A program made the position numbers and the translations under genes. From contig SUVI01000106.1 in NCBI GenBank assembly GCA_015062085.1, positions 1 through 15,224 on the forward strand: a stretch of DNA of 15,224 nt, written 5' to 3'. Numbering within the stretch: position 1 is the stretch's first letter; each line of letters begins with the position of its first letter. Of the stretch, positions 13,793 through 15,224 are shown piece after piece. Origin of the DNA: Planctomycetaceae bacterium. Its GTDB lineage: Bacteria > Planctomycetota > Planctomycetia > Pirellulales > Thermoguttaceae. Under the pieces are notes generated by a model. The model made no database searches, was not told where the DNA came from, and saw only the letters and a list, made by a program, of their open reading frames with translations.

Positions 13793-15224
13793 CTAATCAG
13801 ATTCCGATTCTGGTTTCTGATCAGGATTCGGGGCCATCCAGCAGATCGGCTCTTCAAGGATCAGAAGGTCAACGGGAAGAGCCGAGTCCGGGTCCTTTCC
13901 CGCTGCGAAAAACGTCTCGCCCGCTTTCCATTCCAGCTTTTGGCTGCCGTATGAAGGAAAGAGCTTTCGCTCAAATGCCTCGACGCGCACGGTATGAAAC
14001 TGCGTATTATGCGGCGAATCCCACGGTTCGTCCAGCCGGATCTTCGCGAAAAGTTCCTTTTCCGCCTCCCCAAGGTACGGCAGAAGCATGACGCGCCACG
14101 AGTGGAGCGGTTTCCCGTTCCCATCCTGAACCGATCGGGGCAGGCATTCGCCATCGTGAGCCAGACGGTATCGCTCAAGCGCAAAGAAGAGCCGCTCCAG
14201 GGCTGCGTGATCGCTCGCACGCTGGAACGCGGCTTGAGCGTATCCTGGTGCGCTGATCGCATCTATTCCCATTCCCAACCAGACGGACCGAGTTTTTCGC
14301 GGAAGGAGACACAGAAACCAGTCGTTATCTTCCAGATAGCTGAACGAGCCATTGCTTTCCTTTTTGAAAAGGAATCTCAACGGGAATTCCTCACACTGTT
14401 TTTGGAACCATTCCTCCTGTTCCGACGCGAGATCCAATTCCGGATCCGTTTGCCGTCTTGACTGGATCCTCGCCGTTTCCGTCACGGCAATATTCCAGTC
14501 CACTCCCAAATAAAACAGCGGATGAAACATGAATTCGTCGTACTCATATTCTTTTGAATATGGACTTGGAAGGATCATATCCAGGTACATCATTTTGTCA
14601 TTCTGCTCAATGCGGAGGTAAACTTCCTCCCGCATATCCAGCGGATACTTTCGGGCAATTTCCTCAAGTTTCGCGAGCTGGTCTTCGGAAAGCGGCGCGT
14701 CGATATTTTCATAAAATGGGAGCGCCAGTACCATTCGCTTAATGTTGAGTCCGATCAGAAAATCCACCATGACTGCGGCATTCTCCTGGAACAGATGCCC
14801 CAAACGGCGGCAGGCTTCCGCGTCGGCGATCGCACCGTCCAGCTCTCCCTGCCTGATCCGGTATGCCGCCCGAAATGTCAGTCCCTTCGCCAATGATCGA
14901 GCCAACTCACTGCAAGGAAGAAGCTGTTCTGCCGCGCAATGGCGGCCGTCGCCGATCAACGGAATGAAGTACATTTCGGAATCCAGCACGATCCGCACGA
15001 TCTCATCCAGCACCGGCGAGTTCGCCCGGACCCATTCCGCAGTAAATTCCGGATCCAGAGCAAGTATGTCGGCAGAGTTTTCCACGTATCTTTTTTTCCG
15101 CTCCTCATCGTCGTCCGCGTATTTCTCATTCACCATCTCATGGTAGACGCAGACCGGGTCCGGAAGGAAACGTAAGTCACGGTATTCCTCCGGCTCAAGC
15201 GCGAGCAGGCCCATCATCTCTTCC
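13793..15224 (-). CDS. Protein with DUF1559-like C-terminal region, probably cut at its 5' end
   Basis: The frame is open to the window edge. The first visible ATG is at 15217 (474 residues from there), preceded by GGAAGAG, but codons upstream stay open, so the true start may lie outside. Residues about 50-330 (numbered from that ATG) are mostly helical, with TPR-like stretches near 105-165. No membrane helix or signal is visible, which again hints at a missing N-terminus. Residues about 337-410 resemble the region of planctomycete DUF1559 proteins: ALERYRLAHDGECLP, DGNGKPLHSWRVMLLPYLGE (365-384) and IRLDEPWDSPHN (393-404). The typical pseudopilin helix of DUF1559 proteins is not present here. 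The C-terminus is Pro/Glu/Ser-rich (ESESD). I do not recognise a function. It points toward the oxidoreductase gene but is separated from it by the 455-bp palindromic gap. Confidence 0.8.
   Translation of the reverse strand, partial: EEMMGLLALEPEEYRDLRFLPDPVCVYHEMVNEKYADDDEERKKRYVENSADILALDPEFTAEWVRANSPVLDEIVRIVLDSEMYFIPLIGDGRHCAAEQLLPCSELARSLAKGLTFRAAYRIRQGELDGAIADAEACRRLGHLFQENAAVMVDFLIGLNIKRMVLALPFYENIDAPLSEDQLAKLEEIARKYPLDMREEVYLRIEQNDKMMYLDMILPSPYSKEYEYDEFMFHPLFYLGVDWNIAVTETARIQSRRQTDPELDLASEQEEWFQKQCEEFPLRFLFKKESNGSFSYLEDNDWFLCLLPRKTRSVWLGMGIDAISAPGYAQAAFQRASDHAALERLFFALERYRLAHDGECLPRSVQDGNGKPLHSWRVMLLPYLGEAEKELFAKIRLDEPWDSPHNTQFHTVRVEAFERKLFPSYGSQKLEWKAGETFFAAGKDPDSALPVDLLILEEPICWMAPNPDQKPESESD

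Overview
All recognisable protein genes here are on the minus strand, so they are read from high to low coordinates. The window most likely comes from a member of the Planctomycetota. Four things suggest this: a shortened second-type SecA; a secreted VIT / von Willebrand A / TPR / DUF2135 protein; a membrane-anchored Ser/Thr kinase with a long Ser-rich linker; and a protein whose C-terminus resembles the DUF1559-type region common in planctomycetes. Coding DNA is moderately GC-rich and the gaps are AT-rich. The assignment rests on family recall and gene architecture, not on a search.

In transcription order (right to left) the window holds: a 5'-cut protein with a DUF1559-like C-terminus (13793-15224); a 455-bp gap with a large nested inverted repeat; an Old Yellow Enzyme-type flavin oxidoreductase with a C-terminal Cys cluster (11871-13337) followed by an 11-bp-stem hairpin; the secreted VIT/vWA/TPR/DUF2135 protein (8347-11721); a 656-residue short SecA only 45 bp downstream (6331-8301); a transmembrane Ser/Thr kinase (4080-6185); a gap with a candidate promoter and leader hairpin; argJ (2574-3782) with a good intrinsic terminator; dprA (1294-2418); and rbsK (289-1218). 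At the left edge a further minus-strand gene begins at base 25 and leaves the window. It has an excellent promoter and ribosome binding site and a possible operator.

Likely transcription units are VIT protein-secA (possibly with the kinase), argJ alone, and dprA-rbsK. The VIT-secA pair is the most suggestive functional link: an exported, apparently periplasmic multidomain protein sits just upstream of an accessory-type SecA that lacks the usual C-terminal regions. Whether that SecA exports the VIT protein is a hypothesis. argJ (arginine biosynthesis), dprA (DNA uptake and recombination) and rbsK (ribose phosphorylation) look like ordinary housekeeping genes that happen to be neighbours.

The window is also rich in non-coding structure. 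Short tandem arrays lie inside or beside several genes (10-, 12- and 18-bp units). Two AT-rich intergenic stretches, at the left end and at 13.5 kb, look like divergent copies of one dispersed palindromic element. GATC is about three times more frequent than expected. No tRNA, rRNA, CRISPR array, insertion sequence or phage gene was seen.
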